NCBI RefSeq assembly: GCF_049856295.1
Contig: NZ_JBNDMZ010000014.1
Coordinates: 1 to 64,000 of the forward strand
DNA: 64,000 nt
DNA from: JB111 sp049856295
Lineage (GTDB): Bacteria > Actinomycetota > Actinomycetes > Actinomycetales > Actinomycetaceae
Direction: 5' to 3'
Shown in pieces: positions 25,612 to 35,302 of the stretch. The notes under the pieces were generated by a model that was not told where the DNA came from, searched no databases, and was given only the letters and a program-made list of their open reading frames with translations. Made by a program: the position numbers and the translations under genes. Each line of letters starts with the position of its first letter. Within the stretch, counting starts at the first letter, position 1.

Positions 25612-25630
25612 TCAGGCAAGCCTTACCTGG
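25612..25630. promoter_or_regulatory. Probable iron box upstream of heme oxygenase
   Basis: TCAGGCAAGCCTTACCTGG matches the DtxR/IdeR consensus at 13 of 19 positions, keeping the AGG and CCT half-sites and the central AGCCT. It lies 69 bp before the heme oxygenase start and also close to the end of the Crp/Fnr gene. Weaker than the site at 13459. Confidence 0.6.
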
Positions 25631-25688
25631 CCCCGACCCCGCACGACGGCGCACCACCACACCCGAGTGATCCACCACCGGCTCACCC

Positions 25689-26372
25689 TCACCCCGGCTC
25701 CGCGACCTCCTCGAGCGCGTCGATGTCCAGCAGCTCCACGTCTCGCCGCCCCTGCAGGCGAATGATCCCGCGGTCGGACAGCGCCGCCAGGCGCCGGCTC
25801 AGGGTCTCCGGCGTCGTGCCCAGGTAGCCCGCGACGTCCTGCTTGGCCATCGGGAGCCGCACCGCCACCACCGAGTCGCGCACGCTCACGGGCAGGTCGA
25901 GCAGGTAGGCCGCCACGCGAGCGCCGACGTCGCTGGAGGTGACCGCGGCCAGCAGCCGTTCGGTCGAGTGCAGCCGATCGGACAGCGTGCGCAGGATCCG
26001 TTGGGTGATGTCGGGGTAGCGCCCGAGCAGCGCCGAGAGGTCGTCGTGGTCCAGCGCGCACATCTGGCTGTCCTCGATCGCGACGACGAGGTCCTCGGAC
26101 CGCTGCCCGGTGAGGAAGGCCCGCTCCCCCACCACCTCACCCGCGCCGGCGGTCCGCAGCACCTGCTCGTGCCCGTTGGCCGAGGTCTGACTGACCTTGA
26201 GCCGCCCGCTGTGCACCACGAGCACCCGGGTCACCGGTTGTCCGGGCAGGTGCACGGTCTCGCCCCTGGCCACCCGCAGGGGTCGCACGACCTCCGCCAC
26301 CGTCTCCTGCTCGGCGCGCGTCAGCCCCTGGAAGATCGGGACCCGGACCACGCACAGATCAGGCTCGGACAT
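25689..26372 (-). CDS. Crp/Fnr-family transcriptional regulator
   Basis: A 227-residue regulator with an N-terminal cyclic-nucleotide-binding-like beta barrel (PLRVARGETVHLPGQPVTRVLVVHSGRLKV), a dimer helix and a C-terminal winged helix with recognition segment KQDVAGYLGTTPETLSRRLAAL. The E..SR pattern of the recognition helix is the FNR-type that reads TTGAC/GTCAA. It has few cysteines (Cys7, and one near residue 107), not enough for a classical FNR iron-sulfur cluster. It is divergent from the metallochaperone/ATPase genes whose promoter carries a matching box, so it is their probable activator. Confidence 0.9.
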   Translation of the reverse strand: MSEPDLCVVRVPIFQGLTRAEQETVAEVVRPLRVARGETVHLPGQPVTRVLVVHSGRLKVSQTSANGHEQVLRTAGAGEVVGERAFLTGQRSEDLVVAIEDSQMCALDHDDLSALLGRYPDITQRILRTLSDRLHSTERLLAAVTSSDVGARVAAYLLDLPVSVRDSVVAVRLPMAKQDVAGYLGTTPETLSRRLAALSDRGIIRLQGRRDVELLDIDALEEVAEPG

Positions 26373-26410
26373 ACCCGGAATCTACCCGGCGCCCCTCACC
26401 TCGCACGGAC

Positions 26411-26452
26411 TTGACCTGCGTCAAGGAGAATCCCGCGCCACCTTCCTAGATT
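26411..26452 (+). promoter_or_regulatory. FNR-type box and class II promoter of the metal-transport genes
   Basis: TTGACCTGCGTCAA (26411-26424) is a perfect FNR/Crp-type palindrome. TAGATT (26447-26452) is a good -10. A start about 7 bases after it (26459) puts the box centre at -41.5, the standard class II activator position, and no -35 is needed. An inverted repeat GATTGCG/CGCAATC (26449-26455, 26463-26469) spans the predicted start. Confidence 0.75.
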
Positions 26453-26496
26453 GCGAAGACACCGCAATCCACGACGAAAGGACAGGTGAGATCGAC

Positions 26497-26733
26497 ATGA
26501 CCACCACCGCCGCCACCACCCGCACGATCCTCAGGGCCGAGGGATTCTCGTGCCCCTCGTGCGTGGCCAAGATCGAGAAGCAGGTCGGCCGGCTCGACGG
26601 CGTCGAGAACGTCACCGTGCACTTCGCCTCCGCCCGTATCGAGATTGACCACGACCCGGTCCGGGCCTCGGTCGACGACCTCGTCGCTGCCGTGGCCAAG
26701 GCGGGCTACAGCGCCGCCCCCTCGGCGTTCTGA
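26497..26733 (+). CDS. Heavy-metal-associated domain protein (CopZ-like metallochaperone)
   Basis: This 78-residue soluble protein has the ferredoxin-like HMA fold and the metal-binding motif FSCPSCVAKIEKQV, a variant of GMTCxxC in which the methionine is replaced. The rest (LDGVENVTVHFASARIEIDHDP, VDDLVAAVAKAGY) follows the family closely. AGGTGAG precedes the ATG. It is followed by a P-type ATPase that lacks its own HMA domain, so it most likely delivers metal to that pump. Confidence 0.92.
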   Translation: MTTTAATTRTILRAEGFSCPSCVAKIEKQVGRLDGVENVTVHFASARIEIDHDPVRASVDDLVAAVAKAGYSAAPSAF

Positions 26734-26852
26734 CCCCCGGCCACTCACTCCACGTCAGGAGAGGGAGGGCGCCCCGCCCTCCCTCTCCTCATCGCCCCGG
26801 TCCTCCTCCAACCACCCATCACCAGCTTCTCCACCTCGCGACGGGAAAGGTC

Positions 26853-28892
<2,040 letters not shown>

Positions 28893-28967
28893 ACCCGCGG
28901 TGGTCCCGCCGTGCGAGGGCAGCGCCACCGGGTCCGCCCGGTCGGCCTGCTCCGCCAGCCCCCCCAA

Positions 28968-29036
28968 TCGAAAGGATGGGTCGTGTCACGAGAGGATGCC
29001 CTCAGTCCATCCGCTCATGACACGACCCATCCGCTC
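28968..29036. repeat. Long hairpin repeat, family B (copy B3)
   Basis: GGATGGGTCGTGTCACGAG (28974-28992) pairs with CTCATGACACGACCCATCC (29014-29032), 19 positions with one mismatch, and an inner GGATG/CATCC pair closes the loop. Outer CGAAA/CTCG words are as in the copy at 24720. It lies between the converging ATPase and ribonuclease genes. Confidence 0.85.
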
Positions 29037-29071
29037 GTCGCAGAGGCCTCAGCGCTCACCGGACCCCGCCC

Positions 29072-30556
29072 CTACACCACCTCGACGCGCACCTTTCTGG
29101 CCTGCACATCCACCTCGGCCACGCGCACAGTCACCTCGGCGCCCAGCTCGAGGCCCTCCCCCTCGACGACGGCGTGCACCGCCGGCTCGGCCACCTGGAC
29201 CTCACCGCGCTGCGGCTTCTTCTCGTCGACGTCCACGACCACCCCGCGCAGCTCCTCCCCCTCGCGGCCGCGCAGCACGAGAGCCTCCATGGCGTCGACG
29301 GCGCCGCGCTCGTACGCACTCGCCCTCCGACCGCCGGCACCCATCGCACTGGGTAGTTCGGGCAGCGCCTCCCGCACCCAGCCCGGCACCTCCGTATCCG
29401 CCGCGATCGCCAGGCACGCTTCGAGCCCGTACCGGTCGGCCAACCGGCGCAGCGGCGCGGTGACGTGTGCGTAGTCGGACGCGATCGCGGCGTGCTGGGT
29501 CGACACCACATCCCCGCCCTCGCCGTCGTCCCCGCCCTCACCGGGCGAGACTGGCAGCGCCAGGTACCCCGCCCCGCGGAACAACGCCGTCGCCTCGTTG
29601 AGGAACGCCGCCCCCTCGGGCGTGCTCGCCTTTACCGACCGCACGAGGTCCGGGTACGTCATGCCGTCCGGCCACGGCACGCCCAGCGCGTGGGCGGTCC
29701 GCCGCAGCTTCGCCACGTCCTTGCCCCTCGCCGGCGGCAACGTCCGCAGCACACCGACGCCCGCCCCGAGCATCATCTCCGCGGCCACGATCCCGGTGAG
29801 CAGGGAGATCTGCGCGTTGTAGCCCTCGACCTCCAGGACGGTGCGGCTGTCGAGGACGTACCGCCCGCCGTCGCCGAGCTCGACGACCTGCTCGGGCAGG
29901 TCGAGCGAGACCGCCCCGCGGGCGACCTCCTGCGCCTGCCGTGCCCGCCCCACCTCGGCCAGCAGTCGCGGCAGGTCCGCAGGCACACCCTCAGCCAGCG
30001 GAGCGCGCCCGTCGAGGGCGTCCTGCACCTGGTCGTACGTGAGCTGCGCCCGCGAGCGCACGAGGGCCCGCTCCACCGCGGAGGACCGCACCTCGCCGGT
30101 GGAGTCGATCCGCACGTCCCACACGCAGGCCGGCGCCACCTGGTCGGCCAGCAGGCTCGCGGCCCCCGCGGAGAGCACCTCCGGATGCAGGGGCACGGAC
30201 CCGGTGGGTCCGTAGACCGTCATCGCCCGACGTCGAACCTCCTCGTCCAGCGCCCCGCCCGGCCTCACGAACGACCCGACGGACGCGATGGCGTAGCGGA
30301 TGCGGTGCCCGTCGCCGTCGCGCTCGATGAGGACGGCCTGGTCGAGGTCGCGCGCGCCGGGCGGGTCGATCGTCACCAGGTCGAGGTCGGTGAGGTCCTT
30401 GGCAGGCAGGGCGGCGCCTTCGGCGGCGGCCTCCGCCTCGGCGAGCACCTCGGGGGAGAAAGCGGTGGGGAGCTCGAGCTCGGCGGCCAGGGCGTCGAGG
30501 GCGGCCTTGAGCTCGTCGGGGGCGGCGGTGTTGATGCGCAGGTGGCGTGTGGGCAC
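29072..30556 (-). CDS. RNB-domain (RNase II family) ribonuclease
   Basis: A 494-residue 3'-5' exoribonuclease-like protein. The RNB catalytic segment VTIDPPGARDLDQAVLIERDGDG carries the four-aspartate metal site pattern; SDYAHVTAPLRRLADRYGLEA is the conserved C-terminal part of the RNB domain. The protein ends in an S1-like OB segment (RGEVQVAEPAVHAVVEGEGLELGAEVTVRV). It is shorter than RNase R and lacks the two N-terminal cold-shock domains, as is usual for this actinobacterial subgroup. GTG start at 30556. Confidence 0.9.
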   Translation of the reverse strand: MPTRHLRINTAAPDELKAALDALAAELELPTAFSPEVLAEAEAAAEGAALPAKDLTDLDLVTIDPPGARDLDQAVLIERDGDGHRIRYAIASVGSFVRPGGALDEEVRRRAMTVYGPTGSVPLHPEVLSAGAASLLADQVAPACVWDVRIDSTGEVRSSAVERALVRSRAQLTYDQVQDALDGRAPLAEGVPADLPRLLAEVGRARQAQEVARGAVSLDLPEQVVELGDGGRYVLDSRTVLEVEGYNAQISLLTGIVAAEMMLGAGVGVLRTLPPARGKDVAKLRRTAHALGVPWPDGMTYPDLVRSVKASTPEGAAFLNEATALFRGAGYLALPVSPGEGGDDGEGGDVVSTQHAAIASDYAHVTAPLRRLADRYGLEACLAIAADTEVPGWVREALPELPSAMGAGGRRASAYERGAVDAMEALVLRGREGEELRGVVVDVDEKKPQRGEVQVAEPAVHAVVEGEGLELGAEVTVRVAEVDVQARKVRVEVV

Positions 30557-30626
30557 GCGTAGACAGTAACGAGACCCGGGTCACTGCGGGGTGCGGAGGC
30601 CCGGATGCGGTCGCGAACCGTCGCCG

Positions 30627-31709
30627 TCACCCACGCCGACCCCGCCGCGCGACCACCGCCGCGGCCAGCTCCTCGAGCACGCCCTCCGTCGTCTCCCACG
30701 ACATGCACGCATCAGTCACCGACTGCCCGTACGTCAGCCCGCTCGGCGCCGGCTCCTGCCGCCCCGCCACGAGGAAGCTCTCGAGCATCACGCCGGCGAT
30801 CCCGCGCTCACCCGCCGCGACCGTCCCGGCGATCTCGCGCGCCACCTCGGCCTGCCGCACGTGGTCCTTGCCGCTGTTGGCGTGGCTCGCGTCGACCACC
30901 AGCCCGGACTCCAGCCCCGCCCGACGCACCAGCTCGAGCGCGGCCCCCACCGCGTCCGGCCCGTGGTTGCTACTCCCCCGCCCGCCGCGCAGGATGACGT
31001 GCCCGTCGGGGTTGCCGGCGGTGTCGACGAGCACGGCCCGCCCCTCGTCGTCGACGCCGAAGAACGTCTGCTCGGCCGCAGCAGCGACGGAGGCGTCGAT
31101 CGCGACCTGCACGTCGCCGTCGGTCCCGTTCTTGAAGCCGACCGGCATGGACAGCCCGGACGCGAGCTGGCGGTGGACCTGCGACTCGACGGTGCGCGCG
31201 CCGATGGCCCCGTACGTCACGGTGTCGGCGATGTACTGCGGCGAGGTGGTCTCGAGGAACTCGCAGCCGGCGGGGACCCCGGCGTCGAGGACGTCGAGCA
31301 GGACGCGGCGGGCGAGCCGCAGACCGCGCGGGATGTCGTAGCCGCCGTCGAGGCCCGGGTCGTTGATGAGGCCCTTCCAGCCCACCGTGGTCCGCGGCTT
31401 CTCGAAGTACACGCGCATGACGACGTGCAGCTCGCCGTCGTGCCGCTCGGCCGCGACGGCGAGCCGGCGTGCGTAGTCGAGGGCGGCGTCCGGATCGTGG
31501 ACGGAGCACGGCCCGACGACGACGAGCAGCCGGTCGTCCCGCCCGTAGAGGATCTCCTGGACCTCGTGGCGGGAGCGGGCGACGAGCTCCGCGGCGGCGG
31601 CCGGGAGCGGCTGCTCGTCGAGGACCTCGCGGGGCGTGGGCAGCGGGGCCATGCGTCGGACGCGCAGGTCGTCGGTGCGTTCGGCGCGTTCAGTGACGGT
31701 TGCGGTCAT
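30627..31709 (-). CDS. 3-deoxy-7-phosphoheptulonate synthase (DAHP synthase, class I)
   Basis: This 360-residue enzyme condenses phosphoenolpyruvate with erythrose 4-phosphate, the first step of the shikimate pathway. It is of the AroFGH type: VVVGPCSVHDPDAAL, YFEKPRTTVGWKGLINDP, GFKNGTDGDVQVA, RGGRGSSNHGPD and DASHANSGKDH carry the active-site and metal residues. ATG 31709 follows GAGGAGAG. A leader peptide rich in aromatic codons and a terminator hairpin lie upstream, so expression is probably attenuated by aromatic amino acids. Feedback specificity among Phe, Tyr and Trp cannot be assigned. Confidence 0.95.
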   Translation of the reverse strand: MTATVTERAERTDDLRVRRMAPLPTPREVLDEQPLPAAAAELVARSRHEVQEILYGRDDRLLVVVGPCSVHDPDAALDYARRLAVAAERHDGELHVVMRVYFEKPRTTVGWKGLINDPGLDGGYDIPRGLRLARRVLLDVLDAGVPAGCEFLETTSPQYIADTVTYGAIGARTVESQVHRQLASGLSMPVGFKNGTDGDVQVAIDASVAAAAEQTFFGVDDEGRAVLVDTAGNPDGHVILRGGRGSSNHGPDAVGAALELVRRAGLESGLVVDASHANSGKDHVRQAEVAREIAGTVAAGERGIAGVMLESFLVAGRQEPAPSGLTYGQSVTDACMSWETTEGVLEELAAAVVARRGRRG

Positions 31710-31766
31710 GCGGCTCTCCTCGGACAGAGGCGGTCCGCCCCGTCCGGAGCGCCCACCATGAATGGC

Positions 31767-31795
31767 AAAGGGCGCGGACCTCGCGGTCCACGCCC
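31767..31795 (-). terminator. Attenuator hairpin before the DAHP synthase gene
   Basis: On the minus strand GGGCGTGGACC (31795-31785) and GGTCCGCGCCC (31780-31770) form an 11-bp stem with one mismatch and a 4-base loop, followed by TTT. It lies between the leader peptide stop (31817) and the synthase start (31709). A leader-dependent alternative fold is expected but I did not resolve it. Confidence 0.7.
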
Positions 31796-31816
31796 TGTCG
31801 GCTCCGGTTGCGCGCG

Positions 31817-31879
31817 TCAGCGGATCAACGCGCCGGCCGGGGCCGACACGCCAAACCAATACTGACGACTGATGCGCAC
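31817..31879 (-). CDS. Aromatic leader peptide (attenuation control of DAHP synthase)
   Basis: A 20-residue open frame starts at GTG 31879 and reads MRISRQYWFGV at its N-terminus, with Tyr, Trp and Phe codons side by side, the three end products of the pathway. It ends at 31817, about 22 bases before the hairpin. It has no ribosome site; a TACGTT -10 box ends six bases before the start codon, so the message is probably leaderless. Stalling at the YWF codons when any aromatic amino acid is scarce would be the signal. Aromatic leader peptides before DAHP synthase genes are known in actinobacteria, for example in Corynebacterium. Confidence 0.8.
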   Translation of the reverse strand: MRISRQYWFGVSAPAGALIR

Positions 31880-31885
31880 GAGGGG

Positions 31886-31916
31886 AACGTACGCCAGGCG
31901 CTCCGGCGCGAGTCAC
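31886..31916 (-). promoter_or_regulatory. Promoter of the leader/DAHP synthase transcript
   Basis: TACGTT (31891-31886) is a TANNNT -10 placed six bases before the leader GTG. A GTGACT/TGACTC sequence about 18-19 bp further upstream can serve as -35. The position predicts transcription starting at the GTG itself. Confidence 0.55.
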
Positions 31917-31973
31917 GCTCGTCTCAGGGTTCGGGACGTTGCGGTGGTGTCCCTCGGGGGCCCGGTAGCCGAC

Positions 31974-32136
31974 GCCGAACCCGCGCCGACCCATGCAGTT
32001 GGCGCCGACCCTAGAGGTTCGCCGCCGACCCATGCAGTTGGCGCCGACCCTAGAGGTTCGCCGCCGACCCCACCGACGACGTGGCCTGGCTCGGCGCACA
32101 ACTACCTGGGTCAGCGGGAACTACCCGGGTCGGCGA
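31974..32136. repeat. GTCGGCG array (copy A5)
   Basis: The left half has GCCGACCC anchors 19 and 20 bp apart in turn, with words CATGCAGTTGGC and TAGAGGTTCGCC each present twice. The centre is GACGACGTGGCCTGGCTCGG. The right half has CTCGGCG, GTCAGCG and GTCGGCG anchors with ACTACCTGG and ACTACCCGG words. It sits upstream of the DAHP synthase promoter, next to the transposon graveyard. Confidence 0.82.
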
Positions 32137-32272
32137 AAGGCGGGGCGGGACAGTCAGCGAAGGGGGACGAGGCAGCAATGCCAACGTCGTAGGGGCCTTG
32201 CCGAGCCCGCCGAGCTCTGGGGCCGTGGGACATGCCAGCCTGGCCACTACCAGCGCAGACTCTGGAGGACTA

Positions 32273-32404
32273 GTGATCCCCGAGCACGACAGCGTCGAGG
32301 TGTTCCTCGGCATCGATGTCGGCAAGAGCGAGCATCACGCCGTCGCTCTTGACCGCACCAGCACAAAGCTCCTGGACAAACCGCTCCCGCAGGACGAGGC
32401 GAAG
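32273..32404 (+). pseudogene. IS110-family transposase, N-terminal fragment
   Basis: About 44 residues remain, beginning IPEHDSVEVFLGIDVGKSEHH, the DEDD-type N-terminus of IS110/IS1111 transposases. GGAGG precedes the GTG. The frame is cut off exactly where a TGAACC end of an IS3-type element begins, and the stop codon comes from that element. No C-terminal part is present in the window. Confidence 0.8.
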
Positions 32405-32597
32405 TGAACCGCGCCGGGTTCAGTGGAGAGTTGTGTGTGGTTCGGCGGCGGGTGCCGTCGAGGGGGTGAGGGCAGCGTAGTAGTCGTGTTCGTACGCTGA
32501 GGGGGCGAGGTGGTCGCACCAGGAGTGCGGGCGGGTCGTGTTGTACCAGTCGACCCATCGAAGGACCTCGAGCTCGACGTGCTCGAGCCGCTTTCAG
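32405..32597 (-). pseudogene. IS3-type transposase OrfB, C-terminal remnant
   Basis: The minus strand reads RLEHVELEVLRWVDWYNTTR then PHSWCDHLAPSAYEHDYYA, the C-terminal end of an IS3-type OrfB, ending at 32420. The element's terminal repeat TGAACC begins at 32405 and forms the palindrome TGAACC..GGTTCA. The remnant is interrupted at 32598 by an ISL3 element. Its continuation is probably 34066 onward, where the reverse strand reads PGPF just before the break. Confidence 0.78.
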
Positions 32598-34065
32598 GGC
32601 TCTTCGGACATTGGGTGGGGATCAGGGTGTGAGTCCGCCTGCGGCGAGGAGCATTCTGAGGCGGTAGTTCTCGAAGTTGCGGTAGCCGCGGGCGAGGCGG
32701 CGGTGGAGCTCGATGATCCCGTTGATGGCCTCGGTGCCGCCGTTCGAGGAACGTCCGGCGGTGAAGTAGGCCAGGAACGCTCCGCGCCACCTGCGTAGTG
32801 TCCGGCCCAGGCGCGCGATCTCAGGCACGGGGCACCGGTAGAAGGTCGCCAGGATCGTCTCTGCGATCTTCTTGCCTTCGGCCTGGTTCTCGGACCGGTA
32901 GGCGGCCCTCAGGTCCTGGGCGCAGCGCCAGGCGAGATAGACACTCTGGTGGGCCTCATCTGCGGTGATCGCGGTGGTGAGACGGTCGAGCTGGCGGTCG
33001 GTGAGGTTCTCCGCGCCGGCGCGGAGCAGCTTCTGGATGCCGTACAGCGGGTCGCCCTTGCGACCGCGGTGACCCAGGGTCTCTTGCTGGACGCGGCGGC
33101 GGGCGTCGTCGACGGCCTGGGTGCCGAGCTTGACGACGTGGAATGCGTCCAGCACGGCGACGGCGTCCTCTAGCTTGTCATCGATCGCGGCCTTGTAACC
33201 GGCGAAAGGGTCCAGGGCGGCGACCTGCACGCCGGAGCGGAAGTGCTCGCCGCGTTCGGTGAGCCAGTTCCTGTAGGCCGTCCCTGACCGGCCGGGGACG
33301 AGGTCGAGCAGCCGGGCACGCACTCGCCAGTTGCCCTTCGCATCGCGGTGACGGGTCAGGTCGACCATCCCGGTGAGCTCCTTCGGGCCCCGTTTGCGGG
33401 TAACGATGTGGTGCCAGACGTGCTCATCGACCCCGAGAGACCGCACGCCGCCGAACCGGTCCTCGTCGTCGGCCATCGCTTCCAGGCGGGGCCGGATCGC
33501 GCGCCACAACGTCTTCCACGCCGTCCCGAGCCGACGGGCGAGGCCCTGGATCGTGGCGTGCTCGCGACGCAGCTGACCTATTGCCCACTCGATCGCCCGG
33601 CAGGTGATCGATCCGCGCGGAGCGACCAGACCGGGATGCTGCTCGACGACCATCCCGACCGGGCAGTGCGGGTCGGGGCACCGCCAGGTCCGTTGACGCC
33701 ACAGGATCTGCACTGGCACCACCGACGGCACGTCGCGCAGGACCCGCCGTCGTCGGCCACGGCTGGGCGCGATGACACCGCAGGCCGGGCAGCCCATCAG
33801 CTGCCACGGCGTAGAAACAGTGACCCTCACGACCGCGTCCGTCCGCTCGACGGCCTCGACATGCAGCCCGGGGATTCCGACCAGCTCGTCACAGCGGTCG
33901 CAGGGATCAGTAGAAGGCGCGTCCGGGCACCACGTAGCGTTGGGCATCGTCGAGGTCCTCGAGTAGAGCAGTTGCTTGGTCGCTACTGATCATCGAGGAC
34001 CTCGACCCCTACCCCCGGATGCTCACCCCCGCGCGTCACCCTCCCCACCCAATGTCCGAAGAGCC
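32598..34065 (-). mobile_element. ISL3-family insertion sequence, complete
   Basis: Perfect 23-bp terminal inverted repeats, GGCTCTTCGGACATTGGGTG... at 32598-32620 and its inverse at 34043-34065, enclose one intact transposase gene. At 1468 bp it is of normal size. Flanking octamers GCTTTCAG and GCTAAAAG agree at five of eight bases, so the 8-bp target duplication expected for ISL3 is imperfect. Perfect ends and an intact gene suggest recent movement. Confidence 0.93.
32622..33947 (-). CDS. ISL3-family transposase
   Basis: This 441-residue DDE transposase moves the surrounding element. The N-terminus has zinc-finger cysteines (GCPACG, CPDPHC) and a helix-turn-helix; the catalytic residues are the D of SLGVDEHVW, the D of AALDPFAGY and the E of SNGGTEAINGI. 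The C-terminal LARGYRNFENYRLRMLLAAGG is highly conserved in the family. No frameshift or internal stop is seen. Confidence 0.95.
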   Translation of the reverse strand: MPNATWCPDAPSTDPCDRCDELVGIPGLHVEAVERTDAVVRVTVSTPWQLMGCPACGVIAPSRGRRRRVLRDVPSVVPVQILWRQRTWRCPDPHCPVGMVVEQHPGLVAPRGSITCRAIEWAIGQLRREHATIQGLARRLGTAWKTLWRAIRPRLEAMADDEDRFGGVRSLGVDEHVWHHIVTRKRGPKELTGMVDLTRHRDAKGNWRVRARLLDLVPGRSGTAYRNWLTERGEHFRSGVQVAALDPFAGYKAAIDDKLEDAVAVLDAFHVVKLGTQAVDDARRRVQQETLGHRGRKGDPLYGIQKLLRAGAENLTDRQLDRLTTAITADEAHQSVYLAWRCAQDLRAAYRSENQAEGKKIAETILATFYRCPVPEIARLGRTLRRWRGAFLAYFTAGRSSNGGTEAINGIIELHRRLARGYRNFENYRLRMLLAAGGLTP

Positions 34066-34180
34066 GCTAAAAGGACCCGGAGCATCAAACGCGCACAGCC
34101 ATCGAGGAATGCCGTAAACGCCGATGGTCAGTCGCCTAACCAGGGTACCTTGACCTCCGCGGAACGAGGCGCTTAAGAAG
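34066..34180 (-). pseudogene. Probable remainder of the IS3-type remnant
   Basis: The minus strand up to the ISL3 end reads LTIGVY...DAPGPF, which would join to RLEHVEL on the other side of the ISL3 element and resembles the TIGLY...GPF region of IS3 OrfB proteins. Spacing between the motifs is altered and the part toward 34180 is degenerate, so this is a damaged copy. Confidence 0.45.
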
Positions 34181-34187
34181 AGGCGCC

Positions 34188-35234
34188 TCACTCCACCGGA
34201 GCTGTAGAACCTCGAACGACAATCGTCGTCGGCACGTTGATCTCTTGAGGTGGCGTGCCGTCGTCTTGGAGCCGACACAGGAGGGCAGTGGCTGCCGTCC
34301 TACCCATCTCCATCGCGTCACGCGCCAGCACGGTAATGCTCGGCTGGTGAAGCTGGGTAATCGGGATGTCGTCGCAGGCCACTACGGAAACATCCGAGGG
34401 GATCTCGACCTGTCGATCGTGAGTTAGACGCAACGCCCCGGCCGTGATCTGATTTCCACCGCAGATGATCGCAGTCGGCGGTTCAGGATGGTTCAAGAGT
34501 TGCGACATTGCTTCATAACCAAACGGCTCAGATAGCGCCGCCGAAAGGATTAGTTCCTCGTCGACTGCAAGTCCGAACTCCGTCATTGCATCAATGAACC
34601 CCGCTCGACGCTCGCGTGATGGTCGAGTGCTGTATGAGCCGATGATCAGACCGATCCTCCTGTGCCCAAGACCGTGCAGGTGATCGACAATCTTCTTCAT
34701 GCCCCCACGGTGGTCGGAGATCACGGCGTCCACATCAGCAAAGTCAAGACTGCGATCGAGCAGGACTTGGGGCACGGCCGAACGCTCCAGCAGTTCGCGA
34801 AGCCCAGCGCTCGTCTCGTCAGTCAGCGACAGGATCAGACCGTCCACACGCCGCTGGAGCAGGACCCGGATCGCTTCGACGTCACTGCCATCTTCACGGT
34901 CGCCTGCCGCATCGGCAAGCAGCACCGCATAGCCTTTGGACCGCAGATGCTCGGAGGCCCCCGCGACGATCTCAGCGAGGAACGGGTTGAGGATGTTGCC
35001 GATCAGGATGCCGATCGTCCGTGACTCTCCGCTCCGCAATGCTCGTGCGACGAGGTCGACCTCATACCCAACCTCCGAGGCCGCTTTGAGGACGGACTCA
35101 CGCATATCTTCCGACACATCGGGGTGCCCGGAGAACACACGGGAGACAGAAGCGGGCCCGACTCCGGCCTGGGCGGCCACCATCTTNNNNNNNNNNTTGA
35201 TGGTGGCCGCCCGGGGCCGCTGCTTTCGGCTCAA
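34188..35234 (-). CDS. LacI-family regulator of the TRAP/enolase operon (contains assembly gap)
   Basis: About 345 residues once the ten Ns are removed. The N-terminal HTH should read AATIKMVAAQAGVGPASVSR, a canonical LacI start, and is followed by VARALRSGESRTIGILIGNI and a full sensor domain ending IVVRGS. TTG at 35234 is preceded by GGAAGG at a good distance. The gene is last in a five-gene operon transcribed from 40.7 kb and probably represses it through the operator at 40677-40687. Lower GC than the flanking chromosome. Confidence 0.88.
   Translation of the reverse strand: MSRKQRPRAATIXXXXKMVAAQAGVGPASVSRVFSGHPDVSEDMRESVLKAASEVGYEVDLVARALRSGESRTIGILIGNILNPFLAEIVAGASEHLRSKGYAVLLADAAGDREDGSDVEAIRVLLQRRVDGLILSLTDETSAGLRELLERSAVPQVLLDRSLDFADVDAVISDHRGGMKKIVDHLHGLGHRRIGLIIGSYSTRPSRERRAGFIDAMTEFGLAVDEELILSAALSEPFGYEAMSQLLNHPEPPTAIICGGNQITAGALRLTHDRQVEIPSDVSVVACDDIPITQLHQPSITVLARDAMEMGRTAATALLCRLQDDGTPPQEINVPTTIVVRGSTAPVE
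35187..35196. other. Assembly gap (10 Ns) inside a perfect palindrome
   Basis: The gap is flanked by GGGCGGCCACCATC (35171-35184) and its exact inverse GATGGTGGCCGCCC (35199-35212). LacI-family alignment requires ATC-AAG-ATG here, which is obtained by deleting the Ns and merging the duplicated TT. The true gap is therefore likely zero or negative. Confidence 0.85.
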
Positions 35235-35302
35235 ATCAGTGCCTTCCGCTGACTACGTGGGTGCCGGGCAGCTGCGCGTCGGCCGTGCTGAGTTCATCCA
35301 CC

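Noticed and set aside
32598..34065. ISL3 target duplication
   Set aside because: Flanking octamers agree at only 5 of 8 bases, so I do not claim a target-site duplication.
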